DNA of 64,000 nucleotides from Bacteroidetes bacterium UBA2364 (GCA_002344075.1 DDTM01000106.1:5381-69380), one strand, 5' to 3'. Shown: positions 52,762 through 62,798, numbered from the stretch's first letter. Made by a program: numbers and translations. Notes: generated from the letters alone by a model not told the origin.

Positions 52762-55407
52762 TTATACAACTTCCGACGCACCATCCGATGGCTCCGACCC
52801 GTTTTCCTCCGCAACAGCGCCATCGCCTCCAAGCCCGTTTTCTTCCTCCTCCTTCACCACCCGCGAAACATCCGCAATCGCATCGCCTTCTTTCAGGGTA
52901 AGCAATTTTACCCCCCCTGCGGTTCTTCCCGTTTCACGAATCGTAGAAGCCGAAATCCGGATTAACAAGCCATTAATCGTCGCAATTACCAAGTCATCTT
53001 CGTCGGTCACTCCACGCACAGCAACCAATGGTCCTGTTCGCTCGGTAGCTTTTAGGGCTGTAACACCTTTCCCGCCTCGGTTGGTCAAGCGGTATTCCTC
53101 TACAGGGCTGCGCTTTCCATACCCATGCGCACTGACGGTTAGAATCATCATATTGGGATCCGTTACTGCAATCATCCCTACCACGGCTTCCCCTTCGGCA
53201 AGAGAAATCCCTCTTACGCCCGTAGCAGTACGCCCCATCGGACGCACCCTGTGTTCCTCGAAGCGCACAGCATATCCGGCAGAAGAAGCCAAAATAATGT
53301 CCACATTGCCATCGGTCATGCGCACATCCAGCAGTTGGTCCCCTTCTTCAATGTTTTGGGCGCGGATTCCGTCCACCCGCGGGCGGCTATAGTCCATCAA
53401 AGGTGTTTTTTTAACCGTCCCATTTTTTGTTACCGAGAAAATGAAATGTGTATTTTTGAATTCGGCACTTGCAAAGTCATTTTTATCTACCGAAAGCACC
53501 GCCCGAACTTTATCATCTTGGTCAATTTGGATCAGGTTCCGGATAGAGCGGCCTTTTGATGTTCTGGAGCCTTCCGGGATTTCATACACCCGAAGCCAAT
53601 AACATTTCCCAAAATCAGTAAAGAATAACAGCCAATCGTGGGTCCCACAAATAAAAAGTTGTTCGATGTAGTCCTCATCGCGGGTCCCAGCACCTTTCAG
53701 TCCCTTTCCACCACGTCCTTGTGCTTTATATTCGGATGCCGAGGTACGCTTCACCAATCCTTGATGGGTCATTGTTACCACCGTCGTAACATCCTCGATC
53801 AAGTCTTCTATGATAAAGTCATCACCGCCCGTGGGATCAATTTGGGTGCGGCGTGGATCGGCATATTTCGTCCGGATTTCCACCAACTCCTGCTTAATGA
53901 TTTCCATGCGCAGGGCTTCCGAAGCCAAAATTGCCCGCAAACGTTCAATTTCCTGGATCAATGCCCGATATTCATCCTCAATTTTCTGCCGCTCCAGACC
54001 CGTAAGCCGTTGCAAACGTAGTTCCAGAATGGCTTTGGCCTGAAGTTCAGATAAAACGAATAGGGATTCATTATGGGTGGGCAACCCGAGAATCGCCCGA
54101 TCTTCAGGTGAAAGGCTTTCGGGGAACCTTCCAGCCATCAGGTTTTGTTGGGCTTCATCCACGTTAGGAGAATGCCGGATGATGGAAATGACGGCGTCCA
54201 AAAAATCCAAGGCAATCCGAAGCCCTTCCAAAATATGTGCCCGCGCCTCGGCCTTCCGCAATTCATACTCGGTACGCCGCGTAACCACCTCGTGACGGTG
54301 TTCTACGTAATATTGAATACATTCCTTAAGATTCAAGGTACGTGGACGCCCTTTCACCAATGCGACTGTATTCACCCCAAAGGTGGACTGAAGTGCCGTA
54401 AATTTGTACAACTGGTTTTGGATTACCATCGGAATGGCATCTTTTTTTAGTTCAATCACAATGCGCATCCCTTCGCGGTCGGATTCATCACGCAAGTCAT
54501 GGATGCCTTCAATGCGTTTATCGCGTACCAATTGGGCGATCTTTTCGATAATTCCAGACTTCAGTACCTGATACGGGATTTCGGTCACGACCAAGGCAGA
54601 ACGGCCATGTACGGTTTCCTCGTGCATTTTGGCACGCACCACCACACGCCCCCTACCCGTGAGGTAGGCTTCTTTTACACCAGTTGTTCCATAAATAATT
54701 GCACCTGTCGGGAAATCTGGCGCCGGGATATAGCCCATCAAATCGGCGATAGAAATTTCACGATTTGCGATATAAGCAATGATGCCATCTATCAATTCCC
54801 CCAGATTGTGTGGTGGAATATTGGTGGCCATCCCAACAGCAATACCAGAAGAACCGTTCAGCAACAAGTTCGGGATTGCAGCAGGCAATACTTCGGGTTC
54901 ATCTAAGGAACCATCAAAGTTCGGTACAAAATCTACGGTTTCTTTGCCCAGATCGCGTAACATTTCCTCGGCCAAGCGTGTCATGCGCACCTCGGTATAA
55001 CGCATGGCCGCAGCCGAGTCGCCATCTATAGAGCCAAAGTTCCCTTGTCCATCCACCAATGGATATCGCATGGCAAAATCCTGCGCCATCCGCACCATCG
55101 TCTGATAGACCGCAGAATCGCCATGTGGGTGATATTTCCCCAACACATCCCCTACAATCCGTGCACTTTTTTTATAGGCTTTACCTGCGCCCATGCTAAG
55201 CTCATCCATACCATACAAAACCCGACGATGCACAGGCTTGAGGCCATCGCGCACATCTGGCAATGCACGGCTGACAATGACCGACATCGAATAATCAATG
55301 TAGGCCGCCTTCATTTCTTCTTCTATATTAATCGAAACGATGCGCGAGGCGTCAGAACTTGGGGTTTCGTCGGAAGGGAGGTCGTTTTCGTTCAATTCGT
55401 CTGCCAT
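52762..55407 (-). CDS. gyrA: DNA gyrase subunit A
   Basis: This 881-residue protein has the winged-helix breakage domain with catalytic Tyr137 ('DSAAAMRYTEVRM'), the coiled-coil tower and a six-bladed C-terminal pinwheel. A GyrA-box-like 'QGRGGKG' separates it from ParC. The C-terminus is a Glu/Gly-rich acidic tail. In the quinolone-determining region 'HPHGDSAVYQT', the residue aligned with E. coli Asp87 is Gln102. It introduces negative supercoils with GyrB, which is not in the window. Confidence 0.95.
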   Translation of the reverse strand: MADELNENDLPSDETPSSDASRIVSINIEEEMKAAYIDYSMSVIVSRALPDVRDGLKPVHRRVLYGMDELSMGAGKAYKKSARIVGDVLGKYHPHGDSAVYQTMVRMAQDFAMRYPLVDGQGNFGSIDGDSAAAMRYTEVRMTRLAEEMLRDLGKETVDFVPNFDGSLDEPEVLPAAIPNLLLNGSSGIAVGMATNIPPHNLGELIDGIIAYIANREISIADLMGYIPAPDFPTGAIIYGTTGVKEAYLTGRGRVVVRAKMHEETVHGRSALVVTEIPYQVLKSGIIEKIAQLVRDKRIEGIHDLRDESDREGMRIVIELKKDAIPMVIQNQLYKFTALQSTFGVNTVALVKGRPRTLNLKECIQYYVEHRHEVVTRRTEYELRKAEARAHILEGLRIALDFLDAVISIIRHSPNVDEAQQNLMAGRFPESLSPEDRAILGLPTHNESLFVLSELQAKAILELRLQRLTGLERQKIEDEYRALIQEIERLRAILASEALRMEIIKQELVEIRTKYADPRRTQIDPTGGDDFIIEDLIEDVTTVVTMTHQGLVKRTSASEYKAQGRGGKGLKGAGTRDEDYIEQLFICGTHDWLLFFTDFGKCYWLRVYEIPEGSRTSKGRSIRNLIQIDQDDKVRAVLSVDKNDFASAEFKNTHFIFSVTKNGTVKKTPLMDYSRPRVDGIRAQNIEEGDQLLDVRMTDGNVDIILASSAGYAVRFEEHRVRPMGRTATGVRGISLAEGEAVVGMIAVTDPNMMILTVSAHGYGKRSPVEEYRLTNRGGKGVTALKATERTGPLVAVRGVTDEDDLVIATINGLLIRISASTIRETGRTAGGVKLLTLKEGDAIADVSRVVKEEEENGLGGDGAVAEENGSEPSDGASEVV

Positions 55408-55589
55408 AAAAAGGACTTAGTTTGGGGGTATGAGTCATTTTTGGTTTAGCTTATTAATATACGAAATACGATCACGCAGCGGCATGAAGAACGTTATAGG
55501 AATCATAACGTTTTAAGATAAAAAGGCATAGATACCGCCGCGAGATGTTCTTCTTCGAGACTCCGTTGCGGCTCAACAAGAAAGCAACG

Positions 55590-55597
55590 TACTTTTG
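55590..55597 (+). promoter_or_regulatory. Bacteroidota-type -7 promoter box (TACTTTTG)
   Basis: The octamer fits TAnnTTTG, 22 bp before the ATG at 55620, with a TTG about 22 bp further upstream as a possible -33. It would drive the FG-GAP gene. Confidence 0.45.
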
Positions 55598-55619
55598 CTC
55601 TAAATTGAACATATAGAAC

Positions 55620-57827
55620 ATGATGCGTTCTGTCGGCTTATCCAGTCTAATTGGACTTTTTTTCTGGTTGACCTGTGCTTGCGAAAGTGTGGGTGCACAA
55701 TCCTTTTCCGCCAAGCCTTTATTGGTATGGGATGAGACTGGGCAACCATACCGCTCTTGGCCACTTGGCGGCCTGAATACGCCTCAACTCCAGTGGTTAG
55801 ATGTAACAGGTGATAACCGGCCAGACCTATTTTTGCAGAATCAGCAACATCAGGTTTTTTTCTTTAGGAACGACCCTACAGAAGGATTGATTCTGGAACA
55901 TCTAAATGCCTTCCCCGATGTCTTTTCCGGAAATTGGTTTCAACTCTGGCCCGACCAAGACGATTCCTTTCTTCTCTTTGCCTCCAATGATTTCGACAAC
56001 ATTCAGGTCTGGCGGGTGCAACACGCAGCAACCCGTTTTATCACCCTGAAATTAGCGGAGGTATTATTGGATACCGAAGGAAAAGCTGTATTTGCAGAAA
56101 TAGGCTCCATTCCTCAATTTACCGACATAGATTGTGACGGAGATCTGGATTATTTCACCACCAACCAATCCGGAACCATTACGTTTTACGAACAGGTTGG
56201 CCAGACAACAACAGGGCTTCCTCGATATACCAAGCGGTCAGATCGGTTTGCGGACATTTCGTTACTTGGTACGTATTGCGACGGGCAAGCCCTCACCAAA
56301 TCGCTACAACATGGAGCGGCCAGTATCACTTTTTATGATACAAGTGGGAGCGGGAAACCCGATATACTTTGGACCGATACCTTTATTGCGGGCTTGCTCC
56401 AACTCAAAAATACCGGAACCTGCTCGCAACCAGCCTTTACATTTCCAAAAGCTGAGTCACAATACGCCAATTTTCTTGTTCAAGGTCTTGACCTACAAAC
56501 CTCTGGATTTAATCTCACCACTTTTGGAGATGCTGATGTGGATGGCGACCAAGACCTTTTTATTGGCGTACAGGGTGGTTTTTGCCCAGATATACAAGGA
56601 GATGCCATCCATAATCTTTTCTTCTACCGAAATACCGGAACCGCCCAGAAACCCATCTATACCCAAGAAACCAAGCGCTTTCTTTATATGCCCGATCTTG
56701 GCAGAAAAAGTAGCCCTGCTTTTTTTGATTATGACCAAGATGGCGATTTAGACCTTGTTGTAGGAAACGAAGACCATGCTGGCTCTCCAAACTTTGGACG
56801 TCTGACCCTTTATGAGGCCATAGGTAACAAATATGAACCGGGATATGTCCTCAAAGACCCGAATTTTCTGAACATTACTGGTGCTTATAATGTAGTGCCT
56901 GCGTTTGGAGATGTAGATACAGACGGGGACTTAGATCTATTGCTGGGTATGCAAAACGGCAGAATCCGGTATTACCGCAACGAGGGAGTCAGTGGCTTTC
57001 GCGAAATCAGCCGAACGTATGCCAATATCTTTGTAGGAACCTACAGTGCGCCAGCCTTGGCAGATATAGACAGCGACGGCGACTTAGACCTTTTGGTGGG
57101 CAATGCTTCCGGAACACTGACCCTATACCGTAATGTTGGTTCACCGCAAATACCTGATTTTTCAAAAGAGTCTGATCAATATGCGGGCATTTCAGTCAAT
57201 GGATTCAGCAAGCCCGCCTTTTTGTTACAACCTCAGAACAACCAACTACGACCCGCTTATTTAGTCGTGGGGAGCGAGTCTGATGGGGCCTTTGTCTATA
57301 AAAATATCTCGACCGGAGCCATAGATGCCGTTTGGATTTTGGATGGCGTGGGCAGCCCAAATAAACCTTTTAGAGGGATCGGACAGGAAAGCTATGTTCT
57401 TCGTCACTTGGCTCCTGCCACCATTACATGGACTCTTTCCAATACCTTGCCCAATATGATATTTGGAACGGAAGGCGGTGGATTTATTGCAGCCACTCCT
57501 CGCTTCCTCCCGATGTCCGTCTCTTCAACAACCGACATGCCTTCTTCTGGGCCATATCACTTGTCCCTCTTTCCAAACCCCATTACAGACCAATTTTCAT
57601 TCTATCTACCCGAAACCCACTCAGGCCCGTTTACAGTATCGGTTTACGATTTATTGGGAAGAGAACGCTATGTCAAAACATGGGAAACCCCAACTGGCAG
57701 TCCTTTGGTTTCGGTTGAAGTCCCGGATTTGGTGTCAGGGGCCTATTTGGTTCGCCTTTCGACAGCCAAAGTGGCTTGGTCATCCATCGTTTTTAAACGA
57801 AAGAATCTTTCTGGTTTAAAAAATTGA
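55620..57827 (+). CDS. Secreted FG-GAP/VCBS repeat protein with T9SS sorting domain
   Basis: This 735-residue protein has a signal peptide ending near 'SVGAQS' and at least five calcium-binding-type DxDxDGD motifs ('DIDCDGDLDYF', 'DADVDGDQDLF', 'DYDQDGDLDLV', 'DVDTDGDLDLL', 'DIDSDGDLDLL') in a probable beta-propeller. The last ~85 residues ('SLFPNPITDQFSFYL', 'VYDLLGRERYV', 'GAYLVRLS') are a type A T9SS C-terminal domain. It should cross the outer membrane and be attached or released. Ligand unknown. Confidence 0.85.
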   Translation: MMRSVGLSSLIGLFFWLTCACESVGAQSFSAKPLLVWDETGQPYRSWPLGGLNTPQLQWLDVTGDNRPDLFLQNQQHQVFFFRNDPTEGLILEHLNAFPDVFSGNWFQLWPDQDDSFLLFASNDFDNIQVWRVQHAATRFITLKLAEVLLDTEGKAVFAEIGSIPQFTDIDCDGDLDYFTTNQSGTITFYEQVGQTTTGLPRYTKRSDRFADISLLGTYCDGQALTKSLQHGAASITFYDTSGSGKPDILWTDTFIAGLLQLKNTGTCSQPAFTFPKAESQYANFLVQGLDLQTSGFNLTTFGDADVDGDQDLFIGVQGGFCPDIQGDAIHNLFFYRNTGTAQKPIYTQETKRFLYMPDLGRKSSPAFFDYDQDGDLDLVVGNEDHAGSPNFGRLTLYEAIGNKYEPGYVLKDPNFLNITGAYNVVPAFGDVDTDGDLDLLLGMQNGRIRYYRNEGVSGFREISRTYANIFVGTYSAPALADIDSDGDLDLLVGNASGTLTLYRNVGSPQIPDFSKESDQYAGISVNGFSKPAFLLQPQNNQLRPAYLVVGSESDGAFVYKNISTGAIDAVWILDGVGSPNKPFRGIGQESYVLRHLAPATITWTLSNTLPNMIFGTEGGGFIAATPRFLPMSVSSTTDMPSSGPYHLSLFPNPITDQFSFYLPETHSGPFTVSVYDLLGRERYVKTWETPTGSPLVSVEVPDLVSGAYLVRLSTAKVAWSSIVFKRKNLSGLKN

Positions 57828-57905
57828 CAAATCCTTATTAGGTTTTTATTCATGTTTTGGTTAACCTCTTATTTTACCGTTCCATCCATTAAGCATTATA
57901 AGGTT

Positions 57906-59024
57906 ATGGCTACCGTAAAAGTACGTTTTGACAACACCCTCGCCCGAGCATTCACCAAAGAAGTGAAGCAACGGGTCCATGAGTACTTTGAACAAAATAA
58001 CTTATCTAAACATGCCAATACGGAGATGGTACTCAAAACCATCATCATATTCGGCGTATTTGTGTCTTGCTACTTACTGATCCTCTTGGGTGGATTTAAC
58101 GTATGGCAGATGTGGGGTCTATGTGTCTTGCTTGGTGTCTCTATGGCAGGAATTGGGTTTTCTATCTCGCACGATGCTTTACACGGCGCCTACTCCTCCA
58201 ACGAACGCCTAAATTGGATTTTGGGACTCTCGTTCGACATGTTGGGCGCAAATGGGTATATGTGGAAGATTACCCACAACGTTATTCACCACACCTATAC
58301 CAATGTACATGGGCACGACGAAGACTTGGAGGTGGCTGCATTTGTACGGCTTTCTCCACACACTCCCCATAAAGCCATACACCGCTTCCAACATATTTTG
58401 GCATTTCCGGCCTATTCTTTTGCTACTGTATTTTGGCTGGTGGTCAAAGACTTTAAATACTTTTTTGCTAAAAAATTGGGGCCATATGTCAATAAAAAGC
58501 ATCCCATGAAGGAATGGATCACACTCTGGGTGATGAAAACCATCACGGTTGGATACCAGATTGTTCTCCCACTTATGCTTTTGGACATCACTTGGTGGCA
58601 ATTTCTGATCGGCTTTCTAACTGCACACCTTACTGCGGGCCTCATATTAGGCGTTGTTTTCCAGTTGGCCCACGTTGTTGAAGAGACCGATCACCCCGAA
58701 TATGACGATACGGGGCTGATCCATAACCATTGGTTGGTACACGAAATGGAAACAACTTCCAATTTTGCACGCCGCAATAAATTGCTTTCATGGTATATTG
58801 GTGGTTTGAACTACCAAATTGAACACCACCTATTTCCGAAAGTATGTAGTGTACACTATCCCAGTATCAGCCCGATTGTTAAGGAGGTGGCCCACAAATA
58901 TGGGGTTCCTTACCATGAACACGAGACCTTCACGATTGCTGTTGGTTCACATTATCGGACGCTTATTAAATTCGGACAAAATCCCGTGGTGGAATTACCG
59001 GATCAAACAGTGTATGTAAACTGA
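57906..59024 (+). CDS. Membrane fatty acid desaturase (acyl-CoA/linoleoyl-CoA type)
   Basis: From the ATG at 57906 this is a 372-residue protein with four to six membrane helices. The three histidine boxes are intact: H89 in 'HDALHGAY', H124 in 'HNVIHHTYTNVHGHDED' and 'QIEHHLFPKV' (Q304). The Q in the third box is typical of front-end or acyl-lipid desaturases. It uses O2 and di-iron to add a double bond. The start at 57852 would add an 18-residue leader. A terminator follows. Confidence 0.88.
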   Translation: MATVKVRFDNTLARAFTKEVKQRVHEYFEQNNLSKHANTEMVLKTIIIFGVFVSCYLLILLGGFNVWQMWGLCVLLGVSMAGIGFSISHDALHGAYSSNERLNWILGLSFDMLGANGYMWKITHNVIHHTYTNVHGHDEDLEVAAFVRLSPHTPHKAIHRFQHILAFPAYSFATVFWLVVKDFKYFFAKKLGPYVNKKHPMKEWITLWVMKTITVGYQIVLPLMLLDITWWQFLIGFLTAHLTAGLILGVVFQLAHVVEETDHPEYDDTGLIHNHWLVHEMETTSNFARRNKLLSWYIGGLNYQIEHHLFPKVCSVHYPSISPIVKEVAHKYGVPYHEHETFTIAVGSHYRTLIKFGQNPVVELPDQTVYVN

Positions 59025-59045
59025 TTGGTTTGACCTGAGTTGATC

Positions 59046-59072
59046 AAAGCGCCCAATTTGGGCGCTTTTTTT
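59046..59072 (+). terminator. Intrinsic terminator after the desaturase
   Basis: AAAGCGCCC (59046-59054) pairs with GGGCGCTTT (59060-59068) around AATTT, followed by more T. Strong, near-perfect. Confidence 0.9.
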
Positions 59073-59175
59073 ATGGCCTGTAACGACGATTTTGTTTTGT
59101 ATATATGGGATTCTAACCACCAAATGGCCATATTATACCCTCTTACGAACGCCGTAACAACCCTGACGTTGCGCC

Positions 59176-61416
59176 CTATTTCACTTCAACCTTCATGCCC
59201 AACGTTGGGAAAAAACCAAATTGGTCCACTCGTTGATCCGCATAAAGATCATAATAGAATAGGTTATTCCGTGCTGAAAGATTTTGGCCGCCAGCCATTA
59301 GGCTAAATTTAAGCCACTGACTTTCCACAATCCACTCCAACGAGGCATCTACGCGGCTATACACGGGCAATCTTTGGGAGTATGGATCGCCGAAAACAGG
59401 TCTCTGTACGGCAACTTCATTTACAAACCCGGGGTTATCTCCTTGAATAGGCAAGGTAGCTGCAAATCCGATGAAAGGGGTATAAGGAAGGCCGCTGCCC
59501 AACTGCCATTTTGCACCAAGTCGTAGTCGCCCCGTTTGCCAGTTACCAGCAAGACTGAGGTTGTGGCGCCGATCGTGGCCGGGGTAAAACGTAGCGTTGG
59601 TTGTATAATACACGACACGTGCTAAGCTATATGCCACCGAGACGCCACCAGAAGACCTCGAAGCCCTGAATTGTACATCCATTCCGGATGCTTTCCCCGT
59701 TGCAGATTGTAACCCGTCATTGCCGGCCAAAACTGTAAGATAAGACAGGTTTTTATGATAGACTTCCGTCTGCAACCAAAGCCATTTGGCCAAACGATGT
59801 CGTTGCCCGCCCATAAAATGCCAAGCAGTGGGCACTTCAAAAATTGCGGGAGCCCAAACTGTAAACACTTCACCCACATCTTGCTCATCCTGCAACCCAA
59901 TAATCTGTTGGTGGTATTGCCCTACAGCGATATGCCATTGCCGTCCGTCTTCTTTCCCTTTTGGAAACCAAGTTGCACGGAAGCGTGGTTCTAAGGTATT
60001 AACCCCTTGGCTCGGAAAGTTGTGCATACGAATACCGGGTTCTACCGTCACCCGATCGCTTAGGAAAACAGCCGCATCAAAATACCCTCCCCCTTCGATC
60101 GTGTAGTTTTCCTGATCCGCTTTGCGATCAATACGATAATCGAACTGATTGATGCGGGCAAACATTCCAAAGCGTGCTTCCCAATGCTGAAGCAAATAAT
60201 CAAAATTAAACCCTCCTTGAAATCCTTTTACTTTCCCGAACCGTCGTGGCGCCTTTTCTGGTCCGAAAGCAGAATCGAAGCGGGTACTCGTGAGGGAGAT
60301 GTCCAACAATGCAGGAAAAGAAGGGGGGAGATATAAAAAACGACCACCAATCCCTTGATTTCTCCACGATATGCGGTCATCTTGCTTTCCCAAGCTACCT
60401 AAGTCACCCACGTCATGCGCACGCAATCCCACGAACGACACACTGCTGGTGGGCGTTAGCCAAGCATGAATTTTCGCAAACTCGTCCCCAAAATCAAACG
60501 GGCGCTGCCATCTTTCCGGCAAACGGCTCAACAACGAATGACGATAGGAGGCCAGAAACGAGACGACACCGGGGTACAAAGGCCCTTCCACACGCACCGC
60601 TCCGAGAAAAGGATCCACCAAAGCGGCGCCTGCAAATCGTTTTTTATGACCATGCCGTGTGCCAATATCCACCACCGAGGCCAACCGCCCGCCGTATCGT
60701 GCGCCCCACCCACCCGTATAAACATCGGCTTGGGCAATCAACTCTTCTGGTAATACCGAAAAGCCACTCACCATATGAAAAGGCTGATAAATGGCCATCC
60801 CATCTATCAAAACTTGGTTTTGCGTGGGCGTTCCTCCGCGCACATACAGTTGCCCCCCCCGATCCGCAGGAGAGACAAAACCGGGGATGGTTTCGAGAAA
60901 AGAGGCCAGATCGCGCGACATGCTGGTTGATGGAATGGCCTCCAAATCACCTGGACGAATGGTGGTTAGGCCCGGACCTGCTTCTATACCCGCTTGGTAT
61001 TTTTTACGGGACAAAACAGTGACATTACCCGCTTCAGTGGTTGTTTTAACCATGCGTAAACTCAGCCGTTCCAAACCACCCGCATACAGATCTATAATCT
61101 CTGTGAGCGATTCGTACCCTACCAAACTAAGCCGAATAAAGTACCGATCTGCGCTTAATGAACCAAATGCAAAATACCCATTCACATCACTAAAAATCCC
61201 TTGCAGGGTAAGTCCATCGTCTTTCTGTAAACGAATCGTCACTCCGGAAAGGGGCTGTCCGGTTTCCTCGTCCACCACCACTCCACGAATACTACCCGAC
61301 TGGGCATATAAACCCACCACGTTCAATACCCACACACCAACAGCCAAGGTAAAAGTTTGCCAGCAACGGCCCTTCGTAAAAAAACGTTTGTCAAACAACG
61401 AGGCCAAATCAGTCAT
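59176..61416 (-). CDS. TonB-dependent receptor with CarboxypepD_reg N-domain
   Basis: From the ATG at 61416 this is a 746-residue protein with a signal peptide ending near 'GLYAQS'. A carboxypeptidase-regulatory domain (~40-125, 'GSIRGVVVDEETGQPLSGVT') is followed by a plug ('MSRDLASFLETIPGFVS', 'LYVRGGTPTQNQVLIDGM') and a ~22-strand barrel ending in 'FPTLGMKVEVK'. It imports a large or scarce ligand using TonB energy. No SusD-like partner is adjacent, so the substrate is unknown. A TTG at 61422 is the alternative start. Confidence 0.9.
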   Translation of the reverse strand: MTDLASLFDKRFFTKGRCWQTFTLAVGVWVLNVVGLYAQSGSIRGVVVDEETGQPLSGVTIRLQKDDGLTLQGIFSDVNGYFAFGSLSADRYFIRLSLVGYESLTEIIDLYAGGLERLSLRMVKTTTEAGNVTVLSRKKYQAGIEAGPGLTTIRPGDLEAIPSTSMSRDLASFLETIPGFVSPADRGGQLYVRGGTPTQNQVLIDGMAIYQPFHMVSGFSVLPEELIAQADVYTGGWGARYGGRLASVVDIGTRHGHKKRFAGAALVDPFLGAVRVEGPLYPGVVSFLASYRHSLLSRLPERWQRPFDFGDEFAKIHAWLTPTSSVSFVGLRAHDVGDLGSLGKQDDRISWRNQGIGGRFLYLPPSFPALLDISLTSTRFDSAFGPEKAPRRFGKVKGFQGGFNFDYLLQHWEARFGMFARINQFDYRIDRKADQENYTIEGGGYFDAAVFLSDRVTVEPGIRMHNFPSQGVNTLEPRFRATWFPKGKEDGRQWHIAVGQYHQQIIGLQDEQDVGEVFTVWAPAIFEVPTAWHFMGGQRHRLAKWLWLQTEVYHKNLSYLTVLAGNDGLQSATGKASGMDVQFRASRSSGGVSVAYSLARVVYYTTNATFYPGHDRRHNLSLAGNWQTGRLRLGAKWQLGSGLPYTPFIGFAATLPIQGDNPGFVNEVAVQRPVFGDPYSQRLPVYSRVDASLEWIVESQWLKFSLMAGGQNLSARNNLFYYDLYADQRVDQFGFFPTLGMKVEVK

Positions 61417-61607
61417 ACACAATAGTTAATCCAAAATGATAATGTCATAGCAGTTAGAAGATACGCATCCGGAAAGGCAACGTCCGATTTTTTACGGTGA
61501 ACCGTCGGTTTGGAGGCTTAATGGCATTATTGGTAAATTTAGGGACTACCAGAAACCCGATACGTGCAAAATGGTTGAAGTCCCTAGACCCTAAAATATC
61601 CAACACG

Positions 61608-62021
61608 ATGAATCAGAACCCCTCTATTGGCCTGCAACCCCCGACTAAAAAACCCTTAATCAAAAGGCTCATTCCGATCATTCTGGTACTTTTTGTCCTG
61701 ATTGCATTTGGAAGAGCAATGGGGTGCTGGGACAATAGTGCATACTCCGCCATCAATCATGGCAACCACAAACACTATATGCCCAATGAACGTGATGAAG
61801 GGATCGGAATGGGTAATTGCCCCACCCGTCCACCCGCCGCTGATGAATTCCTCTCGCGGCAATGCCAGATTATTCGGCAAGTGACACAAAACGGCAAGAC
61901 CTACTACATTCCCGACGATGCCCAAGAAGGTTTACCCATCACCACATTTCCCACCCAAGCTCCCGGCCCCGGCGAACGCATCTCTCCACAAGGAGAAATG
62001 ATAAAAGTGGCTGTGGGATAA
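61608..62021 (+). CDS. Small membrane-anchored protein of unknown function
   Basis: From the ATG at 61608 this is a 137-residue protein with one hydrophobic segment at ~19-40 and a polar exported tail with three cysteines (one in the helix end, 'GCWDNS', and two later). The tail has two similar half-repeats, 'RPPAADEFLSRQCQIIRQ' and 'APGPGERISPQGEMIKVAV'. I recognise no family. Longer starts to 61497 are possible but not needed. Confidence 0.5.
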   Translation: MNQNPSIGLQPPTKKPLIKRLIPIILVLFVLIAFGRAMGCWDNSAYSAINHGNHKHYMPNERDEGIGMGNCPTRPPAADEFLSRQCQIIRQVTQNGKTYYIPDDAQEGLPITTFPTQAPGPGERISPQGEMIKVAVG

Positions 62022-62798
62022 TTAAATTGAATTATCCTTTCAAGTCCCCAATATTAGGCATCGGTCATATTTATGTGGATAGTCCTATTCTGGGATCACA
62101 ACTAAGCCATATACGCGGATATTCTCGTGCGATTGGTATAAGTAGATAAGTTACGACAGCACATTACACTGTCACCTTTTTACAAAAACCCGTACCTAAA
62201 ATCGCATGACGGTTCGATATAACATGAACCGTAACCTAAAACATGTACTATCAATGGCTTACCTTGGGAGCAAAGTCATAATAGAAGGATGACAGGGCTA
62301 TGGGTTATTCAGATCCAGAGGAGCGATATTGTTTTTCCTTATAGGTAGCCTATTCATTGGGGTGCATTTCAAACTTCCCAATGTACTTCGTGCATACCTC
62401 TTTCTATTCCGATGGGTTCTGGTATGATATTGTGGTTGTGCTTCGTTTTCTATAGTGATATCGCCCATGTCGCTCCTGCGGAGCTTTTCTCAACGGTAAG
62501 TAAAGATTTCACCGCATCTAAGGTGCATTGTATGTCTATTGGCATTTTTGACTTGTACCATATAATTGTGTCTTAAAAAAATAAATAGCCTGAGCTTGGT
62601 GCTTAAGTTTTTACGTCTATCTCTATAAATAGAAGCCTTCTCTGTGAGTAGTAACGTACTTATTATGACGGCCATATTCTTACAATCTATACTTCAGGGG
62701 CGTAGATTGTTATCCAATAAAACAATTTATCTCGCACCCTTTTTAACACCTTATTCAAACAGATACATAAACCTTTAACCAACAAAACATAATTCATC
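62022..62798. other. Long AT-rich intergenic region
   Basis: No supported gene is present. The central part (62319-62550) holds the repeat element described separately. The rest shows nothing recognisable apart from likely promoter sequence for the secreted protein at 62799. Confidence 0.55.
62319..62549. repeat. Dispersed intergenic repeat, copy C, with inverted ends
   Basis: AGGAGCGA at 62319-62326 is complementary to TCGCTCCT at 62470-62477, giving a possible 159-base stem-loop. Inside is block 1 (62359-62404). A small hairpin GCTCC-TGC-GGAGC lies at 62472-62484, and block 2 follows at 62523-62549. Blocks 1 and 2 recur at 49563-49654. The AGCTCCGCAGGAGCGACAT-like core resembles palindromic intergenic repeats common in this bacterial group. 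Confidence 0.6.

Noticed and set aside
52721..53392. 223-codon plus-strand ORF
   Set aside because: It begins in the terminator stem and runs antisense to the end of gyrA with low-complexity Ser/Pro content.
60309..61022. 237-codon plus-strand ORF
   Set aside because: Antisense to the TonB-dependent receptor, with no fold or family signs.
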